Shown: one piece after another, positions 16,401 through 22,496 of the stretch
Position numbering within the stretch: the stretch's first letter is position 1
Layout: each line of letters opens with the position of its first letter
From: Candidatus Saccharimonadota bacterium
GTDB taxonomy: Bacteria; Patescibacteriota; Saccharimonadia; Saccharimonadales; Saccharimonadaceae
Direction of reading: 5' to 3'
Assembly: GCA_028289095.1 (NCBI GenBank)
Contig: JAQGGY010000030.1
Span: forward strand, 1 to 27,690
DNA: 27,690 nt
Position numbers and translations under genes: made by a program
Notes under the pieces: generated by a model
The model's database searches: none
What the model saw: only the letters and a program-made list of their open reading frames with translations
Told to the model about the DNA's origin: nothing

Positions 16401-16955
16401 CTGTAAAAACTGCGCACTTGATAAGCCACCAAGCAAGCCGGAGTTTAAAGAAAATGGCGTGGACGATAAGCGTTTCATAGGGATCATTTCGCCATCAGGG
16501 CTACATGAGGTGAACGGCGTACAAGTGGCATTGGTATTGGCAATGTTCATCGATAGCCACAATGTGTCCTGATTCCAATCAACAGATGAGCCAAAAGCAG
16601 TGACCGAGCCTAACTGGACGGACATATAGCCATTTTTGACGACGATACCTTTTGCATTGACATTTAGGTGGCTTTCGGTCCATTTTAGAACGCCTGCAGG
16701 TGAACCTGTTGTGTTGCCGACCGTTTGGCCATCGCCATCTTGGTAGATTTTAAACTGAATATTGTAGTTGCCATCAGGGACGGTTGCCCCTTGGGCGTTG
16801 AACAAACGACCTTGAAAGTTGATTTGCTGGCTAACACCAGCAACGGCGTGGGCGGGTGTTGAATTACTAACAAAAAAAGCACAACTAAGAGCTATGCCTA
16901 ACGAAAGCACAAATGTTAGTAACTTGCGGTTCACCTGAAACACTTTTGTGTACAT
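13410..16955 (-). CDS. Large secreted fibre-like surface protein
   Basis: An 1181-residue protein with a signal peptide (cleavage likely after AHA, residue 37). Domains: about 41-175, an N-domain beginning INFQGRLFNAQGATVPDGNYNIQFKIY and ending with PMKRLSSTPFSLNS. About 190-470, low-complexity Gly/Thr/Asn strands (GNLVLQGG, GNVAIDAG, GTISIGSS) resembling the beta-solenoid shafts of tail fibres. About 623-780 and 787-938, two related jelly-roll modules, each ending RTFYVDN/RTFYVDT, similar in layout to CBM_4_9-type carbohydrate-binding domains. About 1030-1181, a Cys-containing C-terminal head (CSDTLNLNDG ... YVGNLNFTFSNR). No membrane anchor or LPXTG follows, so attachment must be non-covalent or through partners. 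No Shine-Dalgarno sequence; an A-rich leader precedes ATG 16955. Adhesion or glycan binding is inferred. Confidence 0.82.
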   Translation of the reverse strand: MYTKVFQVNRKLLTFVLSLGIALSCAFFVSNSTPAHAVAGVSQQINFQGRLFNAQGATVPDGNYNIQFKIYQDGDGQTVGNTTGSPAGVLKWTESHLNVNAKGIVVKNGYMSVQLGSVTAFGSSVDWNQDTLWLSMNIANTNATCTPFTSCSPDGEMIPMKRLSSTPFSLNSGLLGGLSSAQFLQLAQGVQTDASTNTSSIFINKTNTGNLLQLQSAGSDALLITNTGNFTFGANADHTLSVATAAASTAGKIMTVTAGAAGTGAGALTGGNLVLQGGAGGGTNGNGGNVAIDAGLKNGAGLDGTISIGSSHASTIQIGNSTLASGTQTVNVGNNNTTGGTTNVVIGAGGAATGGTTTLQAKGNITLATNGTTRATFDNTNSLYLGNGVTAATPNSFTINGTASSTTTVAGGSITIQGGNATVGNANGGSITLSGGAGIGTGANGLIVLTTPTFSTTTNDANCYTGGALVTNSCTIATASVNNSAAILVGFNQLGQTATLPNPTILTAGRIVYLTAANGSSDFTVSVNGGGVGNLISMRQNTSATMIWNGTDWTAAGASSSTTLQSAYDNTLQSAGGAELIVSKTSTTNGFTIRDSSTAPVNGTLLSVQTASAAVLFSVNSNVTEYSSNSGIETPGSGGAATFPASTWSSLGAATTSRYTTAGNFIATGQASAVVVTTTAANDGIKNTLTGALTPNNHYNVSFAARLSGGTFTDMNVYYSVDGIAASVACTTAQAVNTSLWTKVNCAFTAPASGVTSSNAILIRQTGSGTQRTFYVDNLSVAIAADYNYATDGSVVDDINFVTNWSSVSTGTVSRSTTVGNDASDSAQVITTGTGQGVRNKLAINPLPNTLYRVTAYAASATSLNNFTIRYTRNAGASLTSCADYNTQTVSTTLTTFTQITCYITTDSTAATDPYIYFTQTDATPRTFYVDTFSMTLSSNATPNVQIGGGINGGPATLLTLDRGASAPIASNNDALLGSMYYDTSLGKLQCYEADGWGACGSSPDNVVTISPEYTNAVMHGTGVGTMTSDICSDTLNLNDGSSGQSIVCGANETFNFYKWTSPQASAQTYSIFVTYQLPTTFKSFASGQTSIMGRTDSANSSVQYQIYKNDPSTGMTTCGSAVSVASGNVTSWRTGIASGAADPSTCGFGGGNSIVFKISVSASQNANAYVGNLNFTFSNR

Positions 16956-17024
16956 TTTTTGTATATTTTTCTACCCATTAAAGATAAAAGCTTACCATCT
17001 CACACACGCTATTTATCTGCTCTA

Positions 17025-17053
17025 AGCATAAAGGCAATAGGTGATTTTTACAA
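17025..17053 (-). promoter_or_regulatory. Promoter for the fibre-kelch operon
   Basis: On the minus strand TTGTAA (17053-17048), 17-base spacer, TATGCT (17030-17025). The predicted start is near 17018, giving a leader of about 63 bases to ATG 16955. The end of the leader is A-rich and lacks a Shine-Dalgarno sequence. Confidence 0.6.
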
Positions 17054-17091
17054 GGGTAATGACAGATAAGAAGGGGGTATTTTTTTGCCAG

Positions 17092-18042
17092 TTATGACGC
17101 TATAATCATGCCACGCTTCATCAGGATTTGCTTCTCGCGTCGCTCACCTAACCAAAAGCTCACTACAACAGCAAATGCGCCAACATACAATGGCCATAGG
17201 ACTAATAGTGTGTTTGTCGCGTTCGTCGATCCTGTTGTGGAATTGACTATAGCAGGTTGACCATTCACGATAGAGGCGACGGTCAAAAAAGCCACGCGGC
17301 CAGCGGCGTCAGTTGCTTGGATCGATACCTGATAGGTTCCAGGCTTTTTATAGATGTGCATCGCATTGAATGTCAGGTTGTCATTGCGTGGAATAACTTT
17401 GTTAGTTGAATCACCCCATTGAACGTTGATAGCGTATGGGGGCGTGCCGCCTAGAATATCTAGCGGCATCTGCATTTCCTTGTCAGGGAAAACGCCACGG
17501 AATACCGCATCCGTGTTTAGTAATAGTTGATCCCCTCCAAAGTCTAGTGGTGTCAGCGCGCCAGCTTGTGGTGGCAGTGCATCATAAAACACCGTCACTG
17601 CATTTGAGTCCGGTCCGGCTTGATTTAGCGCGTCATAGACGCGTGCAACGAGGATGTTTTGACCGATGAGTAAATCGATATCAAGAGTATATGTTCCACC
17701 CACTGCACATGGTGTCGAACCTGCGAAGATATCGTTCTTGAATAGCTCCACTAACGTATCAGGTGGGCAGGTACCAGATACGGTCACTGGTGTCGTGCTG
17801 AATCGCTGGCCGTTCACTGGCGTTTTAATAGTTGCAGCAACGGTTGGGGGTTTGCCGGGCATTGTGCCATTTATACCAATCGAGCCGCCTTGGGGGGGTG
17901 GGCTGGCTGCAGATGCGGAATACGCAATCAAAATAAATCCGACACCAAGTAGGATAAGGCCGAGCGGCAAGTACGATGTATGTTCGTGGGGTCGCAGCAG
18001 TCCGCTGTGGTGGTGATGACTAAGTTTCAGCCCTTTTAACAT
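17092..18042 (-). CDS. Membrane-anchored Ig-like/PKD surface protein
   Basis: A 316-residue protein. After a His-rich start (HHHHSGLLRPHEH) comes a membrane segment at about 25-45 ending SASA, a Pro/Gly linker, then a bacterial Ig-like domain (TIKTPVNGQRFSTTPVTVSGTC ... NAVTVFYD, with a Cys pair likely in a disulfide). A PKD domain follows (GGTPPYAINVQWGDST ... IYKKPGTYQVSIQATDAAG). A second membrane segment (LLVLWPLYVGAFAVVVSFWLG) and a short basic tail close the protein, so both ends are probably membrane-inserted. I start at ATG 18042; the in-frame TTG at 18048 has no support. A TATAAT seven bases upstream predicts a leaderless mRNA. It may scaffold neighbouring secreted proteins (inference). 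Confidence 0.8.
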   Translation of the reverse strand: MLKGLKLSHHHHSGLLRPHEHTSYLPLGLILLGVGFILIAYSASAASPPPQGGSIGINGTMPGKPPTVAATIKTPVNGQRFSTTPVTVSGTCPPDTLVELFKNDIFAGSTPCAVGGTYTLDIDLLIGQNILVARVYDALNQAGPDSNAVTVFYDALPPQAGALTPLDFGGDQLLLNTDAVFRGVFPDKEMQMPLDILGGTPPYAINVQWGDSTNKVIPRNDNLTFNAMHIYKKPGTYQVSIQATDAAGRVAFLTVASIVNGQPAIVNSTTGSTNATNTLLVLWPLYVGAFAVVVSFWLGERREKQILMKRGMIIAS

Positions 18043-18049
18043 AAGCAAT

Positions 18050-18058
18050 ATTATAGCA
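18050..18058 (-). promoter_or_regulatory. Extended -10 (TGC-TATAAT), predicted leaderless start
   Basis: A consensus TATAAT on the minus strand (18055-18050), preceded by TGC (18058-18056). The predicted start at about 18043 abuts ATG 18042. No -35 match at 16-18 bases, consistent with extended -10 recognition. It lies in the 75-base gap after the DUF916-like gene. Confidence 0.6.
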
Positions 18059-18117
18059 TATACCGGGTATGAATTAGTGGAAGGATGAGCACGGTAAGGA
18101 TAGAAGTCGCTAGTGAA

Positions 18118-19149
18118 CTATTTTTTTGACTTAGTCTTAGATTTGGCTTTTGATTTGGTTGCCTGATTGATAATGTGGCTATTGTAGCGCTTGATCATGA
18201 ATCGCAGTGCTAGGAATCCACCGATAAGGATGATGATGCCAGAGCCGATCAAGGTGTATGGGATGACCCAGAATATCTTTGTTGTTGTAACGGTTTGCTT
18301 TTTATCCCCATATGTCAGAGTAAGTGTTGCGGTATATTTACCAAATAATTTCTTGTTACCCAGAACAGATTTGTCCAATGTCTGCTCAAATTTACGAGTA
18401 GTTTGTGGCAATATATTTCTTCGCTCTAAATTGACATTCACGCCAGCAATTTTTTTACCAAACATGTCACTAATGACTACTTGCCCAACTGGCTGCTCGT
18501 GAATATTACCGTTATTTTTAATACGTTGTGCGAACACTAGTGGTGTCGTTTCGAACATTGATTTTACCGTACCGCCTGGCGTTGCTACGGAGAATTCCTC
18601 GATTGCTAGATCTTCTTTGACATCGCCATTGACGCGCAGTAAAATCAGCGCACCAAGGCTGGCTGATAATGACACACCCTGTCCGTCAAGTTCAGGCGCG
18701 GAAGCGGTAAATCGAACGACACCATAGTAACCACCAGGTGCAGCATCGGCTGGGATACGAATAGTAACAGGCAAGTTTTCGATCTGACGCGGCTGTAGCA
18801 GTAGCTGCGGCAATGGTGCGATCCATGATTTTAATGAATACGGGTTAGGTTCGCCTTCTTCCATGATAATTTTGGGCGTGCCATCTTCGCCGCTGGCAGT
18901 AAAGTCATTCACTTCACCGGTGACAAGCAATGCGCCGCTTGAAACGTCGCGCAAACTAATCTGTGTTTTTAATACTTGCCCTGGATTGCCAGTCAGATTT
19001 AATACCGGCGGAGCGATTTCAAGTGCTTGACCACTTTCCTCTTGTTGGCCAGTCTGAATAGCCATGGCGTCAACGACAGGAATGAATAAGACGGCAACTA
19101 ATGTAAATATGCCGACGCCAATGATGGTGGATGTTGCATGCTGCTTCAT
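18118..19149 (-). CDS. DUF916/WxLIP-like membrane-anchored surface protein
   Basis: A 343-residue protein: signal-type hydrophobic segment (about 8-30), an extracellular Ig-like domain, a second beta domain, a C-terminal membrane segment (about 293-318) and a Lys/Ser-rich cytoplasmic tail. The first domain has ALEIAPPVLNLTGNPGQVLKTQISLRD, then a LPQLLLQPRQIENLPVTIRIPADAAPGGYYGVVRF stretch. This is the layout of WxL-interacting proteins (DUF916 then DUF3324): S/IxP start, GQ-x-x-x strand, LxPxQ-xxxxVxIxxPxxxxGGxYxGxIxF, TM and basic tail. In Firmicutes these bind WxL proteins and peptidoglycan. The similarity here is by pattern, not by alignment. The gene follows its neighbour by three bases without a ribosome-binding site, suggesting coupled translation with the WxL-like gene upstream. 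Confidence 0.72.
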   Translation of the reverse strand: MKQHATSTIIGVGIFTLVAVLFIPVVDAMAIQTGQQEESGQALEIAPPVLNLTGNPGQVLKTQISLRDVSSGALLVTGEVNDFTASGEDGTPKIIMEEGEPNPYSLKSWIAPLPQLLLQPRQIENLPVTIRIPADAAPGGYYGVVRFTASAPELDGQGVSLSASLGALILLRVNGDVKEDLAIEEFSVATPGGTVKSMFETTPLVFAQRIKNNGNIHEQPVGQVVISDMFGKKIAGVNVNLERRNILPQTTRKFEQTLDKSVLGNKKLFGKYTATLTLTYGDKKQTVTTTKIFWVIPYTLIGSGIIILIGGFLALRFMIKRYNSHIINQATKSKAKSKTKSKK

Positions 19150-19152
19150 AGA

Positions 19153-20286
19153 CTAGAAAGTAGGTGTGCAGACGTAGGTTAGGGTTGTGGCGTATGAACC
19201 GGCAATCTGACTACCCGCTACGTTAACGATGTATGATACGGTAAAAATCTGTGCGTTTGTTGGTCCAGGTGTATTAAAATCACTGGCAGCAACAGGGTTG
19301 CCACTCGCAAATTTAAACTGATCAACAACACGATAATCTGTAGATGCTTGACCACGAAGGTCAGTGCCGTTCGATACTGGTGCTACTTCGGTACCAACGG
19401 CAACGGTAGACACGCCTGTAGTATTAGCCTTCAGGTTCATGCCGAATTGACTTGTACCACGAACTGGCGTAGCTGTCGCGGCCATTGCCGGAATGGTATT
19501 GGAACCAGACGTCAGTGTCGTACCAGCAACGGTAATGCTATAGCCATTGGTCGCATTCGTAGATGCGGCCATTTGCGAGGTGGCTGTGGCTGTGTCGGTA
19601 GGTGAGAACAGCTGATTAAATACAACAGCACCAGTGGTTGCTGTTGTGCAGTCTGGTACGCCGCCACCGTTTACAGTGACAGTTGCTCCTGTACAAAAGA
19701 TCAATGATTCAGGCATGGTACCGGTTAGTTCGATTGCGCGTGCAGTGCTGGCAGTTACTGTGCCAGTATCAATTGCAGTACCAGTACCGTCAAGGCTTGT
19801 ATACGTACTGATGCGGACGAAAAATGATGTATTAATTGCTGTTGGGTTGGTTACTGCACCTATACGATAGCTTAAAGCAGCGCCACCGGGAGTGGATGCA
19901 CTAAGGCGTTTAAGGACAGGAACACCTTGGACGGCATTATCAATACTGAATCCCGATGCGTTAGTGCCTTCGTTCATAAGAGTTGCTGATGTCGTAGAAA
20001 GCCCCGTAGGTGTTACGCAAGGGCCGCCTGTCGCAGTCGTACAATATTCGAACTTGATTGACCCAATTGCGGTACCCGTCGTAGGGACGCTAAATTGAAA
20101 GAAGTGATTAACGACGCCATTTGGCTTTGAGCCACCATCAGTACCAACACCCTCAAGGGTAAGACTACGTTGAGTAATTTGTGCAGCATAGGCAGTATTG
20201 CCCTGGAAAGTAAAGCTAATTGTAGCTAATACTAATACTCCACTCAGTGCTAGCCGTCGGCTAAGCAATTTACCACTCAATCTCAT
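19153..20286 (-). CDS. Secreted WxL-like beta-sandwich protein (paralogue 2)
   Basis: A 377-residue protein with a signal peptide cleaved after AYA; the mature chain begins AQITQRSLTLEGVGTDGGSKPN. The first half is beta-rich with several Cys. The second half has FNQLFSPTDTATATSQMAASTNATNGYSITVAGTTLTSGSNTIP, QFGMNLKAN, and a last strand pair FTVSYIVNVAGSQIAGSYATTLTYVCTPTF. The order of a NGYxxxxxxxxLTSGxxxI hairpin and an end strand AGxYxxTLTY resembles the WxL cell-wall-binding domain, although no Trp-x-Leu pair is present. It is closely similar along its length to the protein encoded at 20345-21499. The promoter upstream predicts a leaderless mRNA. It shares a transcript with the DUF916-like gene. 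Surface localisation by partner binding is inferred. Confidence 0.78.
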   Translation of the reverse strand: MRLSGKLLSRRLALSGVLVLATISFTFQGNTAYAAQITQRSLTLEGVGTDGGSKPNGVVNHFFQFSVPTTGTAIGSIKFEYCTTATGGPCVTPTGLSTTSATLMNEGTNASGFSIDNAVQGVPVLKRLSASTPGGAALSYRIGAVTNPTAINTSFFVRISTYTSLDGTGTAIDTGTVTASTARAIELTGTMPESLIFCTGATVTVNGGGVPDCTTATTGAVVFNQLFSPTDTATATSQMAASTNATNGYSITVAGTTLTSGSNTIPAMAATATPVRGTSQFGMNLKANTTGVSTVAVGTEVAPVSNGTDLRGQASTDYRVVDQFKFASGNPVAASDFNTPGPTNAQIFTVSYIVNVAGSQIAGSYATTLTYVCTPTF

Positions 20287-20292
20287 GACTGG

Positions 20293-20322
20293 ATTGTAGC
20301 ATAAGCGCTAATTGCCAGTCAA
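20293..20322 (-). promoter_or_regulatory. Promoter with predicted leaderless start for WxL-like paralogue 2
   Basis: On the minus strand TTGACT (20322-20317), 18-base spacer, TACAAT (20298-20293) with a TGC extension. The start predicted seven bases past the hexamer is 20286, exactly the A of the ATG. Both -35 and -10 elements are present, making this the best-supported leaderless promoter in the window. Confidence 0.7.
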
Positions 20323-20344
20323 TGAAATTGTGAAATATCTTACA

Positions 20345-21499
20345 CTAGAATGTTGGCGTACAGATGTAGGTCAGGGTAGTTGTATAGGTACCAGCAGGTT
20401 GGCTACCAGGTACGTTCACCATGTAGGATACGGTAAAGATTTGGGCGTCTGATCCACCTGGGGTGTCGATCGCGTCTAGATCGTTACCATTGCTGGCGCT
20501 GTTTGCAATGATATTACTACTGACAAATTTGAAGTTATCTATTACTTTATAGTCATCAGATGCTTGGCCACGGTAGTTTGTACCGTTAGAGGCTACGGCA
20601 ACTTCGGCACCGACTGGTGTGGTAGATGTGGCAGTCGTGTTTGCTTTTAGGTTAAGGCCGAACTGACTGACACCACGGATTCCTGCTGCAGTCGCACCGA
20701 TAGGTGAAATAGTATTCGATCCTGATGTTAGCGTCGTGCCATGTACGGCGATTGCGTAACCAGCGCCTGCATTGGTCGAGGCGACTAATTGCGAGCTGGC
20801 TGTTGCTGTGTCGGTAGGCGAGAAGAGTTGGTTGAAGGCAATTGTCGCGTCGGTTGCTGTTGCGCAATCAGGGACACCGCCGTTCAGTCCAATCGTTTCA
20901 GCTGCACAAAAGACAAGTGATTCTGGCATGGTGCCCGATAGATCGATGGGATTGGTCGTCGCGGCAGTAACTGTACCACTGTCGATTGCTGCGCCCGTGC
21001 CATCTAGGGCATTATGTGTCGATATTCGAACGAAGAATGTCGTGTTAGTATTTGGATTAATGACATTGTTTAGTTGATATGCAACAGCACCTGAAGCTGC
21101 AGATGCAGATGTTCGGCTGATAATTGTCGTGCCGTTGGTGCTATTGTCGATATTTGTAAATCCTGTCGCGCCTGTTTCGCTCCCAAGCGTTGAGCCGGTA
21201 GTGACGGTGCCGGCAGGGAGATTACAGTCTATACCGCCAGCAACGGGTGCGGCCGTCGTACAATATTGGAACTTAATTGATCCAGTATCTGTGCCACCAG
21301 CAAGAGTAAAATTGAACAAATGATTTGCTGCGACATTCGGCTTTGAACCACCGTTGGTGCCAACACCGATGAGGGTTAGTTTACGATTGGTAATCTGAGC
21401 GGCCGATACGGTTGATGCTTGGAATGTTTGTACTAATATAGCCGCGACTAAAATAGATGCGCTGAATATACGGGTAAATGACTTGTGGTGGTTTTTCAT
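20345..21499 (-). CDS. Secreted WxL-like beta-sandwich protein (paralogue 1)
   Basis: A 384-residue protein with a signal peptide ending VSA, mature start AQITNRKLTLIGVGTNGGSKPN. It has the same plan as its downstream neighbour: an N-terminal Cys-containing beta region (FQYCTTAAPVAGGIDC), the shared core LSGTMPESLVFC ... FNQLFSPTDTATASSQLVASTNAG, then QFGLNLKANT and the end strands FTVSYMVNVPGSQPAGTYTTTLTYICTPTF. Near-identical motifs in identical order mean a tandem gene duplication. Differences concentrate in loops and the N-terminal half. It has its own strong promoter with an A-rich leader of about 49 bases lacking a Shine-Dalgarno sequence. Only 58 bases separate it from paralogue 2. Confidence 0.8.
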   Translation of the reverse strand: MKNHHKSFTRIFSASILVAAILVQTFQASTVSAAQITNRKLTLIGVGTNGGSKPNVAANHLFNFTLAGGTDTGSIKFQYCTTAAPVAGGIDCNLPAGTVTTGSTLGSETGATGFTNIDNSTNGTTIISRTSASAASGAVAYQLNNVINPNTNTTFFVRISTHNALDGTGAAIDSGTVTAATTNPIDLSGTMPESLVFCAAETIGLNGGVPDCATATDATIAFNQLFSPTDTATASSQLVASTNAGAGYAIAVHGTTLTSGSNTISPIGATAAGIRGVSQFGLNLKANTTATSTTPVGAEVAVASNGTNYRGQASDDYKVIDNFKFVSSNIIANSASNGNDLDAIDTPGGSDAQIFTVSYMVNVPGSQPAGTYTTTLTYICTPTF

Positions 21500-21554
21500 T
21501 TTTTTGTATTTATTTCGTTTTTAAGTTTTATTTGTTTTTAATAGCTTTACACGA

Positions 21555-21583
21555 AGAATAACACGAGCAGTATGGTGTGTCAA
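21555..21583 (-). promoter_or_regulatory. Strong promoter for WxL-like paralogue 1
   Basis: Perfect TTGACA on the minus strand (21583-21578), 17-base spacer, TATTCT (21560-21555) with a TGT extension. The predicted start is near 21548, giving an A/T-rich leader of about 49 bases to ATG 21499. Sequence quality suggests a highly expressed gene. Confidence 0.8.
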
Positions 21584-21647
21584 TAAATTTTAATGACAAA
21601 ATTTATAAATCATAATACTAGATAAAAGCAAGTAACCGGAATACGAT

Positions 21648-22379
21648 TTAATACGTGCCAGTAACGACTATTGTTTGATCACTTGTATATTGACCGCCAG
21701 GTGTAAGGCTGTCAACGTTCACAAGGTAGCTAAGGGTGTATGTAGTTAATCCAGAGCTTTTAGGGGCTTTGGCGATGGTGTCACCACTAACATAACGGTA
21801 CGAGTTCGATGTATTATAGTTGGGCGCTGCTTCGCCAAAACCGAACTGTCCGTTGTTTGGGTTGGCACCCACTGATACTGGCAGAGTATTAGCAACCACG
21901 TTAACACCGAATTGTTCGATGCCAGTCTGTGATGTTGATGCGGTCGTTAATGGATCGATAACATGCGTGCCATTGGTTGGCGGACTACCAGCAAGTTGTA
22001 CGACATATCCGTATGCGGTGTAATTAGCGACAGAAAAAGTGGCCGTTGCAACCGTAGGGGTGCTGGCAGAAAAGCTGCCAAAATTGGCATCGGCGGTATT
22101 GATTGCAAAGGCAAGGGTAGGGTCGTTGGTTGTTTTGGATCCAGAATCTACTTGAAAATTACCAGATGCAGAATTACCTACAGCCAAGTCGCCAGAAGCG
22201 TTGGTTGCTTGAAAATTGGCCGAGTTTGACTGAATCAGGCCACCAGAGCCGACCGTGCTTTCGTCGAACCGATAACTGTTAGATTGGGGGACATTAGCAT
22301 AGGCAACAGATGTTGTACAAATGACGCAATATGCCCCCATCAAAAATAGTCCTGCCCATCCCGCTAATCTCTTTGACAT
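21648..22379 (-). CDS. Secreted WxL-like beta-sandwich protein, short third member
   Basis: A 243-residue protein with a signal peptide ending AYA, then a short repeat-like N-region (NSYRFDESTVGSGGLIQSNSANFQATNASGDLAVGNSASGNFQVDSG). A single beta-sandwich domain follows, carrying FSVANYTAYGYVVQLAGSPPTNGTHVI, EQFGVNVVANT, SYRYVSGDTIA, and the end strands YTLSYLVNVDSLTPGGQYTSDQTIVVTGTY. These elements match, in order, the second half of the two larger proteins downstream (QFGxNxxANT, YxVxxxxxxAxS, FTVSYxVNVxGSxxAGxYxTTLTYxCT), but the Cys and the first half are missing. It is the first minus-strand gene of the island and diverges from the beta-solenoid gene. Confidence 0.75.
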   Translation of the reverse strand: MSKRLAGWAGLFLMGAYCVICTTSVAYANVPQSNSYRFDESTVGSGGLIQSNSANFQATNASGDLAVGNSASGNFQVDSGSKTTNDPTLAFAINTADANFGSFSASTPTVATATFSVANYTAYGYVVQLAGSPPTNGTHVIDPLTTASTSQTGIEQFGVNVVANTLPVSVGANPNNGQFGFGEAAPNYNTSNSYRYVSGDTIAKAPKSSGLTTYTLSYLVNVDSLTPGGQYTSDQTIVVTGTY

Positions 22380-22386
22380 GTTTTAT

Positions 22387-22415
22387 ATTGTCGATGAAAT
22401 AGAATAAATTTGCAA
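22387..22415 (-). promoter_or_regulatory. Predicted promoter of the short WxL-like gene
   Basis: On the minus strand TTGCAA (22415-22410), 17-base spacer, GACAAT (22392-22387). The predicted start at 22380 adjoins ATG 22379, again a leaderless arrangement; no Shine-Dalgarno sequence is present. The -10 is a weak match (four of six), so confidence is moderate. Confidence 0.45.
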
Positions 22416-22442
22416 GTTAATCGCGCTAATGGCAAGAATAGT

Positions 22443-22471
22443 TTGCTTCGGTTAAGGTTAAGCGATATACT
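22443..22471 (+). promoter_or_regulatory. Promoter of the beta-solenoid membrane protein gene
   Basis: TTGCTT (22443-22448), 17-base spacer, TATACT (22466-22471). The predicted start is near 22478, with AAGG at 22487-22490 serving as ribosome-binding site for ATG 22497. It sits back to back with the promoter of the minus-strand WxL-like gene; the two -35 boxes are 27 bases apart. Confidence 0.65.
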
Positions 22472-22496
22472 GTAGAGAAGTAAAATAAGGTACGAA

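Noticed and set aside
16012..16572. 186-codon plus-strand reading frame rich in Pro, Ala and Val
   Set aside because: It is the complement of the low-complexity Gly/Thr/Asn shaft of the fibre gene. No ribosome-binding site, biased composition explained by the opposite strand.
18118..22379. LPXTG sorting signals or a sortase gene in the surface island
   Set aside because: I found no LPXTG-like motif followed by a hydrophobic tail, and no sortase-like protein; anchoring appears to be by membrane helices.
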